DNA of 64,000 nt from Halorubrum amylolyticum. GTDB taxonomy: Archaea; Halobacteriota; Halobacteria; Halobacteriales; Haloferacaceae. The notes beneath the pieces were generated by a model. The model searched no databases. It was not told the origin of the DNA and saw only the letters and a program-made list of their open reading frames with translations. Below are positions 53,736 to 62,609 of this stretch, in pieces. The position numbers and the translations under genes were made by a program. The first letter of the stretch is position 1, and every line of letters begins with the position of its first letter. The stretch spans positions 431,048 through 495,047 of the forward strand of contig NZ_SDJP01000001.1 of assembly GCF_004114995.1 (NCBI RefSeq), in the 5' to 3' direction.

Positions 53736-55409
53736 ATGCCCGGTGGACACGCTCAGACGCTCCGACCGTTCCTGTGGCGCGCCGAACGACTGTACCCGGA
53801 CACGGAGATCGTCTCTCGGACCCACGAGGGGCGCACGCGACACACGTACGCCGAGTACGCCGACCGGACGGCGCGGCTCGCGAACGCCTTAGCCGACCAC
53901 GGGATCGAGCGCGGCGACAGGATCGCGACGTTCTGCTGGAACCACGCCCGCCACTTCGAGACGTACTTCGGCGTCCCGAACACCGGCGCGCAGCTCCACA
54001 CGATCAACCCCCTCCTGCCCGACGAGCACATCCGGTACATCGTCGACGACGCCGACGACGAGATAATCTTCGTCGACCCGTCGCTGGCCCCCAAACTCGC
54101 CTCGGCCGCTGGGGGCGACGAGGGCGCCGCGAACGGGGCTCCGGAGTTCGACGGCGTCGACTTCGTCGTGATGGGCTCGTCCGAGATCGACGCGCTCGAC
54201 GCGACGCCCTACGAGGAGTTCGTCGCGGACCGGTCGACCGACTACGACTGGCCCGACCTCGACGGCGACCAACCGGCCGGCCTCTGTTACACCTCCGGCA
54301 CGACGGGGAAACCGAAGGGCGTCGAGTACACCCAGTCGATGCTGTGGAGCCACACGATGGCCTCGCAGACGCCGCAGGGCATCCCGATGGAGGACTCCGA
54401 CGTGGTCATGCCGGTCGTCCCCATGTTCCACGTCAACGCGTGGGGGATGCCGTTCACCGCGACCGCGGCGGGCGCGAAACACGTCTATCCCGGCCCGTCG
54501 CCCGACCCGGCCGACCTCGCGGCCCTGATCGAGGAGGAGGGCGTGACGATCTCCGCGGGCGTGCCGACGGTGTGGCTCGGGCTCCGCGAGTACATCGCCG
54601 AGGGGAACGACGTGGACCTCTCGACGCTCGACACCGTGATCGTCGGCGGCGCGGCCGCGCCGCGGGCGCTGATCGAGTGGTACGACGACCGCGGCGTCGA
54701 GGTGCTCCACGCGTGGGGGATGACCGAGCTGTCGCCGATCGGCACCGTCTCGCACCTCACCTCGGACCTGCGGGACGCCGACTACGAGAGGCAGGTCGAC
54801 AAGCGGTCGAAGCAGGGACTCGTCGCCCCCGGACTGGAGTTCGAGGTGATCGACGAGAACGGCGAGGAGATTCCGTGGGACGGGGAGGCGTTCGGCGAAC
54901 TCCGGATCCGCGGCCCGTGGGTGACTCAGGAGTACTTCGCGCGCCCGGAGGCCAGCGAGGATGGGTTCGCGGACGGCTGGCTGAAGACCGGCGACGTGGT
55001 CACCGTCGACGAGGACGGCTACATCCAGCTCGTCGACCGGACGAAGGACGTGATCAAGTCGGGCGGCGAGTGGATCTCCAGCGTCGAGCTGGAGAACGCG
55101 ATCATGGCGTACGACGGCGTCAGCGAGGCGACCGTGATCGGCGTCCCGCACGAGCGCTGGCAGGAGCGCCCGGTCGCGTTCGTCGTCGCGGGAGAGGGCG
55201 TCGACCGGGAGGCGCTGGTCGAGGTGATCCGAGCGGGACTCCGCGAAGAGTATCCGAAGTGGTGGGTGCCGGACGCGGTGGAGTTCATCGACGAGGTGCC
55301 GAAGACCGCGACCGGGAAGTTCTCGAAGAAGGACCTCCGGGAGCGGTACGCCGACCAGTCGCTCGTCGAGGGGTCGGTGCCGGAGGAAGACGCCCCGGGC
55401 TCGGAGTGA
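53736..55409 (+). CDS. Acyl-CoA synthetase (AMP-forming, fatty-acid type)
   Basis: A 557-residue ANL-superfamily ligase that activates a carboxylic acid, probably a medium- or long-chain fatty acid, to its CoA thioester. The AMP-binding P-loop is YTSGTTGKPKGVEYTQ near residue 190. Further motifs are HAWGMTELSPIG, the hinge DGWLKTGDVVTVDEDGY and the C-terminal catalytic Lys in PKTATGKFSKKDLRE. Length is standard. A TATA-like GTTCATAG lies about 29 nt before the ATG. The spacer of 326 bp from metX is largely taken by repeat C. Confidence 0.93.
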   Translation: MPGGHAQTLRPFLWRAERLYPDTEIVSRTHEGRTRHTYAEYADRTARLANALADHGIERGDRIATFCWNHARHFETYFGVPNTGAQLHTINPLLPDEHIRYIVDDADDEIIFVDPSLAPKLASAAGGDEGAANGAPEFDGVDFVVMGSSEIDALDATPYEEFVADRSTDYDWPDLDGDQPAGLCYTSGTTGKPKGVEYTQSMLWSHTMASQTPQGIPMEDSDVVMPVVPMFHVNAWGMPFTATAAGAKHVYPGPSPDPADLAALIEEEGVTISAGVPTVWLGLREYIAEGNDVDLSTLDTVIVGGAAAPRALIEWYDDRGVEVLHAWGMTELSPIGTVSHLTSDLRDADYERQVDKRSKQGLVAPGLEFEVIDENGEEIPWDGEAFGELRIRGPWVTQEYFARPEASEDGFADGWLKTGDVVTVDEDGYIQLVDRTKDVIKSGGEWISSVELENAIMAYDGVSEATVIGVPHERWQERPVAFVVAGEGVDREALVEVIRAGLREEYPKWWVPDAVEFIDEVPKTATGKFSKKDLRERYADQSLVEGSVPEEDAPGSE

Positions 55410-55436
55410 GCACGAGCTACGGGCGCTTCCAGAGGC

Positions 55437-55886
55437 TCAGTCGTCGCGATCGCCGATGACCCACTTGTGCGAGTAGCTCTCGCCGCAGGTGCAGTGGGCG
55501 TACGCGTGGACCACGTCGCCCTCGGCGTAGAGGCCGCCGACCTCCTCGTTTTGCGCCTCCGCAAAGGCGAAGACGAACCGGATCTCGTGGTCGTCGTCGG
55601 GGTCTGCGTCCGCGTCGTCCGCGAACGGACACGCCCCGTCGTCGAGCGAGCGAGCGATCTCCCCTTCGGCGCCCATCGCCGTCTTCGCGAACTCCATCGC
55701 GCCCATCCCCGTGCCGGCCTGGAACGCGGACCGACCGGTCTCGCCGTCGAGGATCAGCCGGACGCCGCCGTCCGTCTCGGTGCCGACGCTTCGGAGCCGG
55801 GAGTCGTCGTCGAGGTACGCATCGCTCACGTAGAAGACCACGTCGTCGAGCCGCTCGCCCGCGAGGAACTCGTCGAGGTTGCTCAT
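55437..55886 (-). CDS. DUF5807-like conserved haloarchaeal protein
   Basis: A 149-residue acidic cytoplasmic protein. It begins MSNLDEFLAGERLDDVVFYV and ends with a Cys pair and His residues (HAYAHCTCGESYSHKWVIGD) that could bind metal. The family name is recalled and no function is known. It converges on the acyl-CoA synthetase gene (27-bp gap). Confidence 0.75.
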   Translation of the reverse strand: MSNLDEFLAGERLDDVVFYVSDAYLDDDSRLRSVGTETDGGVRLILDGETGRSAFQAGTGMGAMEFAKTAMGAEGEIARSLDDGACPFADDADADPDDDHEIRFVFAFAEAQNEEVGGLYAEGDVVHAYAHCTCGESYSHKWVIGDRDD

Positions 55887-56026
55887 GCCGGTCCGAGGCG
55901 CGTGAGCGGTAAAAGGCGTGCGAGTCGGCTCCGGCGACTGGCGCGCGAGTCGGCTCCGCCCACGATCGGACGTGCGAGGAGGCGAACGGCCGAACCGATG
56001 CCAGCTCGTGTGGAATCGGGGGAACT

Positions 56027-56034
56027 GTTAATAC
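56027..56034 (+). promoter_or_regulatory. TATA box of the 34-codon gene
   Basis: GTTAATAC is centred 28 nt before the ATG at 56058, the standard spacing for a leaderless haloarchaeal gene, and is the main evidence that this short frame is expressed. Confidence 0.55.
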
Positions 56035-56057
56035 GCACCACGGAGATCCGTCGCGTG

Positions 56058-56162
56058 ATGAGCGCACAGACCCGAACCGGAGACCGGCTCGCCGAGTGGG
56101 CGGAGCTGGTCGACGAGGACGTGCCGGAGGAGCTCCGAGAGGAGCGATCCGACGACCGTTAA
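56058..56162 (+). CDS. Very small acidic protein upstream of hef
   Basis: A 34-residue protein (MSAQTRTGDRLAEWAELVDE and an Asp/Glu/Arg-rich end). It has a well-placed TATA box, a helix-forming composition and typical haloarchaeal codon use. It lies 52 bp before hef. No domain is recognised; such micro-proteins are common in haloarchaea, and co-expression with hef is only suggested by proximity. Confidence 0.5.
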   Translation: MSAQTRTGDRLAEWAELVDEDVPEELREERSDDR

Positions 56163-56214
56163 CTTTCACCCCGCTTCGCGAAGGCTTTAGGCCGACGGCG
56201 GCGAAGCCCCGCCG

Positions 56215-58725
56215 ATGGCGACCGAGGCCGCCGGGATCGACCGACACCTGCTCGTCGACGACTTCCTCCAGCGGCGCCGCTACCAGCTCCAGCTGGCGGA
56301 CGCGGCCGCCGACGAACACACCCTCGTCTGTCTCCCGACCGGCCTCGGCAAGACGACGGTCAGCCTGCTTGTCACGGCCGAGCGCCTCCACGAGGCGGGC
56401 GGTAAGGCGCTCTTCTTGGCCCCCACGAAACCCCTCGTCCAGCAGCACGCCGACTTCTACCGCGAGGCGCTGGAGATTCCGGACGACGAGATCGTCGTGT
56501 TCACCGGCGACGTGAAGCCCGACGACCGGGCCGCGCTCTGGGAGGACGCCCGGATCGTGATCGCGACACCGCAGGTCGTCGAGAACGACCTCGTCGGTAA
56601 CCGGATCTCGCTGCGCGACGTGACCCACTGCACCTTCGACGAGTGTCACCGCGCCACCGGCGACTACGCGTACGTCTACATCGCCGAGCGCTACCACGCC
56701 GACGCGGCCGACCCGCTCGTCACCGGGATGTCCGCCTCGCCCGGCGGCGACACCGAGGAGATCGAGACGGTCTGTGAGAACCTCGGGCTCGTGAACGTCG
56801 AGGTGATGACCGAGGCGGACGCCGACGTCGACGAGTACACCCACGACACCGACGTGCAGTGGGAGCAGGTCACGCTCCCGGACGAGGTCCTCGAGATCCG
56901 CGACGCGCTCAACGAGGTGATCACCGACCGGTTGGAGAAGCTCAAGTCGCTCGGCGTGACGAACACGACGAACCCCGACCTCTCGCAGAAGGACCTCAAC
57001 GAGATGCGGGGGAAGCTGAAGAAGATGATGGACAACGACCAGTCGGACGGGTACAAGGGGATGTCCACCCACGCGGAGGTGATGAAGCTCCGCCGCGCGA
57101 CCGAGCTGGTCGAGACGCAGTCGGTCGAGTCCGTCCGTCGCTACTTCGAGCGCCAGCGCGAGGCCGCCCGCTCGTCGGGCGCGTCGAAGGCGAGCCAGCG
57201 CATGGTCGCGGACCCCAAAGTGCGGGAATCGATGCGGAAGGTCGAGGCGTTCGACGGGCTCCATCCGAAGTTCTCGAAGGCCCGCATCCTGCTCGCGGAG
57301 ACGCTCGGGATCAACGAGGGCGAGCGCGCGATCCTGTTCACCGAGTCCCGCGACACCGCCGAGGCGCTCGTGGAGTTCCTCTCCGCGAGCTTCGACGTGC
57401 GGAAGTTCGTCGGGCAGGGCGACAAGGAGGGCTCCGACGGGATGAGCCAGACACAGCAGCAGGAGACGCTCGACGAGTTCAAGTCCGGCGAGTTCGAGGT
57501 GCTCGTCTCCACGTCGGTCGCCGAGGAGGGACTCGACGTGCCCGAGGTCGATCTGGTCTGCTTCTACGAGCCGGTCCCGACCGCGATCCGGTCGATCCAG
57601 CGCAAGGGCCGGACCGGCCGGCAGGCCGAGGGGAAGGTCGTCGTCCTGATGGCCGAAGACACCCGCGACGAGGCGTTCTTCTGGATCTCGCGGCGCCGCG
57701 AGAAGAAGATGGCCAGCCAGCTCGCCGAGCTGAAGGAGGCCACCGACGACATCGAGGAGACCGTCGGGGACGACGGCCAAGCGGGACTCAACGCGTTCGC
57801 CGGAGAATCCGACGGCGACGGCGACACCGAGCCGGAAGCCGGCGGTAGCGCGGCCGACGACGGCGCCGACGCCGGGGATACCGGCAGCGACGACAGCGAG
57901 GACGCCGACGCCGGCCTCACCGACTTCGCCGAGGAGGCGCGCGAGGGCGGGGACGCCGAGGGAGAGGGCGACGACGCTGACGGGGACGGCGACGAGGCCG
58001 AAGCGAGCGACGCCGACCGGGACGGCGACGCCGACAGCGACGACGACGGGGTCGTCGCCACCGCCGGCGTCGACGAGGGCGTCGAGGTCGTCGTCGACCA
58101 GCGCGAGCTCGACTCATCGATCGCGAAGGACCTCTCGACGCGCGACGGGCTCGTCACCCGGCTGGAGACGCTCGCGGTCGGCGACTACGTGCTCTCCGAC
58201 CGGGTCGCGGTCGAGCGCAAGTCGGCCGCCGACTTCGTCGACTCGATGCTCGACGCCGACCGGTCGATGTTCGAGCAGGTCGGCGAGCTCTCGCGGGCGT
58301 ACGCCCGGCCCGTGATGGTCGTCGAGGGGACGAACCTCTACGGCCAGCGCGACATCGAACCCAACGCGATCCGCGGCGCGCTCGCGTCGCTCGCGGTCGA
58401 CTTCGACGTGAGCGTCCTCCGCACCGAGGACGAGGCTGACTCCACCGAACTGCTCGCGACCATCGCCAAGCGCGAGCAGGAGACGCGCGACCGCGAGGTG
58501 AGCGTCCACGGCGAGAAGACGACGAAGACCCGCGCGGAACAGCAGGAGTACGTCGTCTCCGCCATCGCCGACATCGGCCCGGTCACCGCGCGCACCCTCC
58601 TCGAACACTTCGGCACCGTCGAGGCCGTGATGACCGCACCCGAGGACGACTTACTGGAGGTCGACGGCGTCGGCCCGGTGACCGCGGAGCGCATCCGCGA
58701 GGTCGTCGGGAGCGAGTACGAGTAG
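56215..58725 (+). CDS. hef: Hef helicase/nuclease (XPF/FANCM-type)
   Basis: An 836-residue DNA-repair protein acting on stalled replication forks. The N-terminal SF2 helicase has Walker A LPTGLGKTTVSLL (Lys near residue 45), the DECH box at residue 142 and motif VI in SIQRKGRTGRQ. A ~100-residue Asp/Glu/Gly-rich linker (about 515-620) follows. The XPF-type nuclease has the ERK motif at residue 667 (VAVERKSAADFVD), and tandem helix-hairpin-helix motifs close the protein (IADIGPVTARTLLEHFG; LLEVDGVGPVTAERIRE). Both catalytic domains look intact. A TATA-like CTTTAG lies about 27 nt before the start. Confidence 0.97.
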   Translation: MATEAAGIDRHLLVDDFLQRRRYQLQLADAAADEHTLVCLPTGLGKTTVSLLVTAERLHEAGGKALFLAPTKPLVQQHADFYREALEIPDDEIVVFTGDVKPDDRAALWEDARIVIATPQVVENDLVGNRISLRDVTHCTFDECHRATGDYAYVYIAERYHADAADPLVTGMSASPGGDTEEIETVCENLGLVNVEVMTEADADVDEYTHDTDVQWEQVTLPDEVLEIRDALNEVITDRLEKLKSLGVTNTTNPDLSQKDLNEMRGKLKKMMDNDQSDGYKGMSTHAEVMKLRRATELVETQSVESVRRYFERQREAARSSGASKASQRMVADPKVRESMRKVEAFDGLHPKFSKARILLAETLGINEGERAILFTESRDTAEALVEFLSASFDVRKFVGQGDKEGSDGMSQTQQQETLDEFKSGEFEVLVSTSVAEEGLDVPEVDLVCFYEPVPTAIRSIQRKGRTGRQAEGKVVVLMAEDTRDEAFFWISRRREKKMASQLAELKEATDDIEETVGDDGQAGLNAFAGESDGDGDTEPEAGGSAADDGADAGDTGSDDSEDADAGLTDFAEEAREGGDAEGEGDDADGDGDEAEASDADRDGDADSDDDGVVATAGVDEGVEVVVDQRELDSSIAKDLSTRDGLVTRLETLAVGDYVLSDRVAVERKSAADFVDSMLDADRSMFEQVGELSRAYARPVMVVEGTNLYGQRDIEPNAIRGALASLAVDFDVSVLRTEDEADSTELLATIAKREQETRDREVSVHGEKTTKTRAEQQEYVVSAIADIGPVTARTLLEHFGTVEAVMTAPEDDLLEVDGVGPVTAERIREVVGSEYE

Positions 58726-58795
58726 CTGCGACGGGACGGCAGAACCGCTCGCCACGAAAAGCGTACTCCGAGAGTCTGCTCGGCGAAACAGTATT

Positions 58796-58813
58796 GTATA
58801 CTGGGTAGTATAC
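58796..58813. promoter_or_regulatory. Palindromic operator overlapping the vapBC promoter
   Basis: GTATACTGGGTAGTATAC contains two copies of the self-complementary GTATAC separated by six bases. It sits 9 bp before the vapB ATG and overlaps the AT-rich promoter, the usual place for VapB-VapC autorepression. Confidence 0.7.
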
Positions 58814-58821
58814 GAACTCAC

Positions 58822-59034
58822 ATGAGCAAGAGTATCCGCGTCGACGAGGACACGCACGCTGCACTCGCGTCGCTGAAGAGCGATGACGAGACCTTCGACG
58901 ACCTACTGACGCGGCTGATCCGCGAGCGCCGTGAGGATATCCGGGCCGGGGCCGGCCTTTGGTCGGGGACCGACGCGCCCGAGCGTGCACGAGAGAAACG
59001 CCGAGAGATGAAACGCGGGGTCGACTCGCGGTGA
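58822..59034 (+). CDS. vapB: VapB-type antitoxin
   Basis: A 70-residue antitoxin. The N-terminal strand and helices (KSIRVDEDTHAALASLKSDD, DDLLTRLIRERRED) form a ribbon-helix-helix-like DNA-binding unit, and the basic C-terminus (ARAREKRREMKRG type) would wrap the toxin. It represses its own operon with VapC through the adjacent palindrome. Its stop overlaps the toxin start (GTGA), coupling translation. Confidence 0.88.
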   Translation: MSKSIRVDEDTHAALASLKSDDETFDDLLTRLIRERREDIRAGAGLWSGTDAPERAREKRREMKRGVDSR

Positions 59035-59423
59035 CGGTGTACGACAGCAGCGTTCTCATCGATTATCTCGCTGGACGAGATGCGGCCGTCGAGTACGTCC
59101 GCGAACACGCCGACGAGCCGGCGAACGCACCGCCGCTCGCGCTGTTCGAGGTGTACCAAGGCGAGGTGTTCCGGTCGGGATCAACGAATCTCGACGCGGT
59201 CGACGACGCTCTCGACTGGATACAGGTGGTCGACACGTCGGCTGCGGTCGCCCGTGAGGCGGCGGTGCTTCAGGACGCGCTCCGCGACCGAGGTGACCCG
59301 CTTGCGGCCCGTGACGCATTCATCGCGGGAACCGCTGTCGTCCTAAACGAGCGACTCGTCGTGTCCGACGCCGACTTCGATGTCGACGGGCTGCGTGCCG
59401 TTCTCGATCTCGACCTCGTCTGA
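59031..59423 (+). CDS. vapC: VapC toxin, PIN-domain ribonuclease
   Basis: A 130-residue PIN-domain protein that would cleave RNA (tRNA or rRNA in characterised relatives). The acidic active-site residues are visible: Asp in VTVYDSSVLIDYLAG, Glu in ALFEVYQGE, Asp in ARDAFIAGTAV and Asp in LVVSDADFD. A GTG start overlaps the antitoxin stop by four bases. All catalytic residues appear present, so the module is probably active. Confidence 0.9.
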   Translation: MTVYDSSVLIDYLAGRDAAVEYVREHADEPANAPPLALFEVYQGEVFRSGSTNLDAVDDALDWIQVVDTSAAVAREAAVLQDALRDRGDPLAARDAFIAGTAVVLNERLVVSDADFDVDGLRAVLDLDLV

Positions 59424-59426
59424 GGA

Positions 59427-60515
59427 CTACTCGAACCCGCTCACCAGCGTCACGACCCACTGGCCCACGTCGTACTCCGACCGGACCTCCACGCGCGTCA
59501 CCCACTTCACCCACTGGAACCCCCGCCGGTCGGGCGCGACCAGCCGAGCGGGCGCGCCGTGGCCGTGGCTCAGTCGCTCGCCGCCGACGCGGGTGGCGAG
59601 CAGGGCGTCCTCGGCCTCCTCGATCGGGAGGCTCCAGCGGTAGCCAGTGACTGACGTGAACCGCACGTATGCGGCGTCGTCGTCGAGTTTGCCGGCCGCA
59701 TCGAGCAGGTCGCCGACGCGGATTCCTCCCCACTCCTGAACCGTGTACCAGCCGCTGGTGCAGTCGAGGAGGGCCTCCGTCTCGTGGCCGGTGGCGAGTT
59801 CGTCGGCGTCGAGCTCGATCGGCTCGGCGACGAGCCCCTCGACGCGCAGCCGGTAGTCGTCGCGGTCGATCGGGTCGGGGTCGTCGGCGACCCACGAGGT
59901 GATCGGGAAGGCCGCGTTGCCCTCGCCCTCGCGCGGCTGTGACCCGGTGAACCGCCGGTCGGAGCCGGCGGTGTCGAGCGCGTCGTTGACGCCCTGCTGA
60001 AGTCGGTACGTCGCCGCCCCCGCGGCCAGCAGGGCGGTGTACCGGAGCGCGGTCCGGCGGCGCTCGAAGTCGACCCGGCGCGGGAGCCGGAACCGGGTCG
60101 TCGCGTGCGCGGCCACGAGCGGGAGCAGGACCAGCCCGAAGCCGACGTGGACCGAGAGGAGCGTCCAAGAGGAGAGCCGAACGTCGAGCCCGAACACCCA
60201 CGCGGTTCCGGTCGCGAGCGCGCCGAGCGCGGCGACGAACGTCAGGACGGACAGCGCGGTCGACCGTTGCCAGAGGCCGGGATCGGTGAGCCGGCGCCGG
60301 ACCCGAGCGAGCTTCCACGCGAGCAGCGCGACGATCCCGACGCCGAACGCGCGGTGGAGCCAGAACAGCGGCCATCCCTCGGGGACGCCCACCGTGAACG
60401 AGACGAGCCCCGTCACGGCCTCGGCGACGACGAACGCGAACAGCGACCAGTCGACCGCTCGCGGCGGCGGCTCAAGCCGGTCGAGCGCGTCGCCGACCCG
60501 GGATCGCACGCCCAT
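59427..60515 (-). CDS. Membrane-bound molybdopterin oxidoreductase (MsrP/YedY-like with cytochrome b-like region)
   Basis: A 362-residue protein that joins an N-terminal four-helix membrane region (residues about 20-150, with His in FWLHRAFGVG, SVHVGFG and VAAHATT that could bind haem) to a C-terminal Moco domain. The Mo-ligating Cys is in LLDCTSGWYTVQEWGG near residue 258, and the substrate loop is SHGHGAPARLVAP. The layout looks like a single-chain fusion of an MsrP-type catalytic unit and an MsrQ-like membrane haem subunit. Substrate could be an S- or N-oxide or sulfite. It is convergent with vapC. Confidence 0.88.
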   Translation of the reverse strand: MGVRSRVGDALDRLEPPPRAVDWSLFAFVVAEAVTGLVSFTVGVPEGWPLFWLHRAFGVGIVALLAWKLARVRRRLTDPGLWQRSTALSVLTFVAALGALATGTAWVFGLDVRLSSWTLLSVHVGFGLVLLPLVAAHATTRFRLPRRVDFERRRTALRYTALLAAGAATYRLQQGVNDALDTAGSDRRFTGSQPREGEGNAAFPITSWVADDPDPIDRDDYRLRVEGLVAEPIELDADELATGHETEALLDCTSGWYTVQEWGGIRVGDLLDAAGKLDDDAAYVRFTSVTGYRWSLPIEEAEDALLATRVGGERLSHGHGAPARLVAPDRRGFQWVKWVTRVEVRSEYDVGQWVVTLVSGFE

Positions 60516-60568
60516 CTCGACCGCGGTACGTGCTACCGAGACAAAAGGCTACAGCCGGTTCTCTCGCG

Positions 60569-61396
60569 CTACAGCTCGTAGACTTCCCCGTCGACCGCGA
60601 GCGGCTCTTCGAACGCCTCGTCGGGTGGGTAGTAGTGCGCGAGGTGGACGAGGCGGGTACGGTCGGCGTCCAGCTCGTCGGCGAGCGCGATCGCGCCCTC
60701 TCGGGTCATGTGCTTCGTGCCGAACGTGCGCGGGACGCCGTCCGGTCCCTCGTGGCGGCCGCCGATCGGGTGGTGTTCGCAGAGCGACGCGGGGACGATG
60801 GCGTCGGCGAGCAGGAGGTCGGCGCCGGACAGGGCCTCACGGGACCGCTCCGGGATGTCGTAGCTCGTGTCGCCCGTGAGCGCGAGCCTCCCGCCCGTCT
60901 CGGGGTCTTCGATCACGACGCCGTAACACAGGAGCGGCGGGTGGTCGACGGGGACGAACCGGACCTCGAACCCGCACGTCTCGAAGGGCTCGAACGGGTC
61001 GCGGGCGTGGACACCGATCCGGTCCTCCAGGTAGTCGTACTTCGCGCGGATCGTCTCCGCGACGCTCTCGTCGGTGGCGGGGTCGGTTTCGTTCGGCGCG
61101 TGGACCGGAAGCCCGTCGACCAGCCGGTAGACGTTGCCGAGCCCGTCGAGGTGGTCGAAGTGGATGTGCGTCACGAGTCCGGCGTCGGGCAGCGACACGT
61201 CGCGGTCGAGGAACTGGCTCCGGAAGTCGGGGCTGAAGTCGACGAGCAGCGACTCGCCGGTGCGCTCGTTGGCGACGTGGACCGAGAACCGCGAGCGCGA
61301 CACGCCGCGCTCGCGCGCCGCGGCGCAGGTGTCGCAGTCGCAGCCGACCGTCGGCGTTCCGGTCGTGTCGCCGGTGCCGAGGAGGGTGACCCGCAT
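60569..61396 (-). CDS. MBL-fold hydrolase, PhnP-like phosphodiesterase
   Basis: A 275-residue metallo-beta-lactamase-fold enzyme. The metal-binding HIHFDHLDG motif lies near residue 78, LALTGDTSYD supplies the bridging Asp, and LVHLAHYYP the final His. The N-terminal Cys cluster GCDCDTCAAARERG is the extra zinc site typical of PhnP-type cyclic phosphodiesterases. It probably hydrolyses cyclic nucleotides or cyclic phosphate esters. It lies 53 bp from the Moco gene on the same strand. Start MRVTLLGTGDT fits the fold's first strand. Confidence 0.9.
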   Translation of the reverse strand: MRVTLLGTGDTTGTPTVGCDCDTCAAARERGVSRSRFSVHVANERTGESLLVDFSPDFRSQFLDRDVSLPDAGLVTHIHFDHLDGLGNVYRLVDGLPVHAPNETDPATDESVAETIRAKYDYLEDRIGVHARDPFEPFETCGFEVRFVPVDHPPLLCYGVVIEDPETGGRLALTGDTSYDIPERSREALSGADLLLADAIVPASLCEHHPIGGRHEGPDGVPRTFGTKHMTREGAIALADELDADRTRLVHLAHYYPPDEAFEEPLAVDGEVYEL

Positions 61397-61488
61397 CTCG
61401 GATCGGGGTCGGCGGCGCACCGACTTAGCGTCCGTGATCGACCCTCTCTCGCCCCGATTTATAAGCCCGTCAGGCGCGACGGTCCGGT

Positions 61489-62577
61489 ATGCACGGCGCT
61501 CGCGACCTCGTCCTCGCGCGACTCCCCTCTGGGGTCCCGGTCCGAACGACCGTCCACGCCTACGGCGAGGGGGACCTCGTCGACGGCCCGGACGGTCCCG
61601 AACTCGACGTTCCCGCCGACGGCGGCCCGGTCGTCTACGCGCAGGCGGCCCAGCACGGCCGGGAGGTGAACGGGACGGCCGTCCTCCGCCGACTCCACGA
61701 GCGGCTGACGGGGGCGGGCGGCGACGCGGCCGACGCCGACGCTCTCGCCCTCGACGGGACGCTCGTCACCGTCCCGGTCGCCGACCCGCTCACGTTCGAC
61801 CGCGTCTCCTACACCACGCCGGAGTCGCTCGACGCGCTCCACTCGAACATGAACCGCTGCTGGCCCGGCGACGCCGACGGGACCCTCCACGAGCGGATGG
61901 CGGCCCGGCTGTGGCGGTTCGCGAGCGCGGCGGACGCGGTCGTCGACCTCCACACCGGCTCGCCGGCGATGCTCACCCACGCGGTGTACATGCGCGACGA
62001 CGCGGCCTGCCGGGGGCTCGCGGAGGCGTTCGGCACCGACCTCCTGCTCGCGGAGGCCGCGGGCGACGATCGCAAATCGGGAGGTTTGCGAGCCAATCAG
62101 CACTCGACGAGTTCTGATGACGAGGCGAACACGGAGTGGACCGAGCGCGGCTTCGCGGGCAAGCTCCGCGTCGCCGCCACCCGCGAGGGGATTCCGACGG
62201 TCACCCCCGAACTCGCGCACAGCCGCGAGGTCGTCCCCGAGGCGGTCGACACGGGGGTCAGGGGGATGCTCGGCGTGCTCCGCCACGAGGGCCTCTTGCC
62301 CAGCGAGCCGGCCCCGTGGGACGGCACGGTCGCGCGAAACCACCTCGGGCGCGTCGAGGCCGCGGAGTCCGGGCTGTTCGCTCCGGAGCGCGGCCTGTCG
62401 GTCGGCGACGAGGTCGAGGCGGGCGACCGGCTCGGCGTCGTTCACGACCCCGCGACGTTCGAGCCGCTCCAGACCGCCGCGGCCGACCGCGACGGGATCG
62501 TCTACTCGATCGCTCGCGAGGCGACCGTGACGGCGGGCGGGACGCTCGTGGGCGTGGCCGAGCGGCTGGAGGAGTGA
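61489..62577 (+). CDS. Succinylglutamate desuccinylase/aspartoacylase-family protein with a lipoyl-like C-terminal domain
   Basis: A 362-residue zinc hydrolase-like protein. The first ligands lie in QAAQHGREVNGTAVLRRL (His and Glu near residue 50), with MNRCWPGDADGTL and VDLHTGS (His) further on. The C-terminal beta domain (VGDEVEAGDRLGVVHDP) resembles a biotinyl/lipoyl hammerhead. Substrate unknown. TTTATAAG at 61458-61465 gives a leaderless start. About 60 bp near 62068-62127 look inserted in frame: composition shifts to AT-rich and the encoded loop has no counterpart in the paralogue at 636-1439. Confidence 0.85.
   Translation: MHGARDLVLARLPSGVPVRTTVHAYGEGDLVDGPDGPELDVPADGGPVVYAQAAQHGREVNGTAVLRRLHERLTGAGGDAADADALALDGTLVTVPVADPLTFDRVSYTTPESLDALHSNMNRCWPGDADGTLHERMAARLWRFASAADAVVDLHTGSPAMLTHAVYMRDDAACRGLAEAFGTDLLLAEAAGDDRKSGGLRANQHSTSSDDEANTEWTERGFAGKLRVAATREGIPTVTPELAHSREVVPEAVDTGVRGMLGVLRHEGLLPSEPAPWDGTVARNHLGRVEAAESGLFAPERGLSVGDEVEAGDRLGVVHDPATFEPLQTAAADRDGIVYSIAREATVTAGGTLVGVAERLEE
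62068..62127 (+). repeat. Possible small in-frame insertion inside the aspartoacylase-like gene
   Basis: Within the coding sequence an AT-richer stretch encodes RKSGGLRANQHSTSSDDEAN-like residues in place of the short acidic loop expected. It contains the inverted repeat CGCAAA/TTTGCG around 8 bases. It keeps the frame. It could be a MITE-like remnant; the limits are approximate. Confidence 0.4.
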
Positions 62578-62609
62578 CGTGATACGGCGGTACAGGTTTC
62601 GACGCCCGC

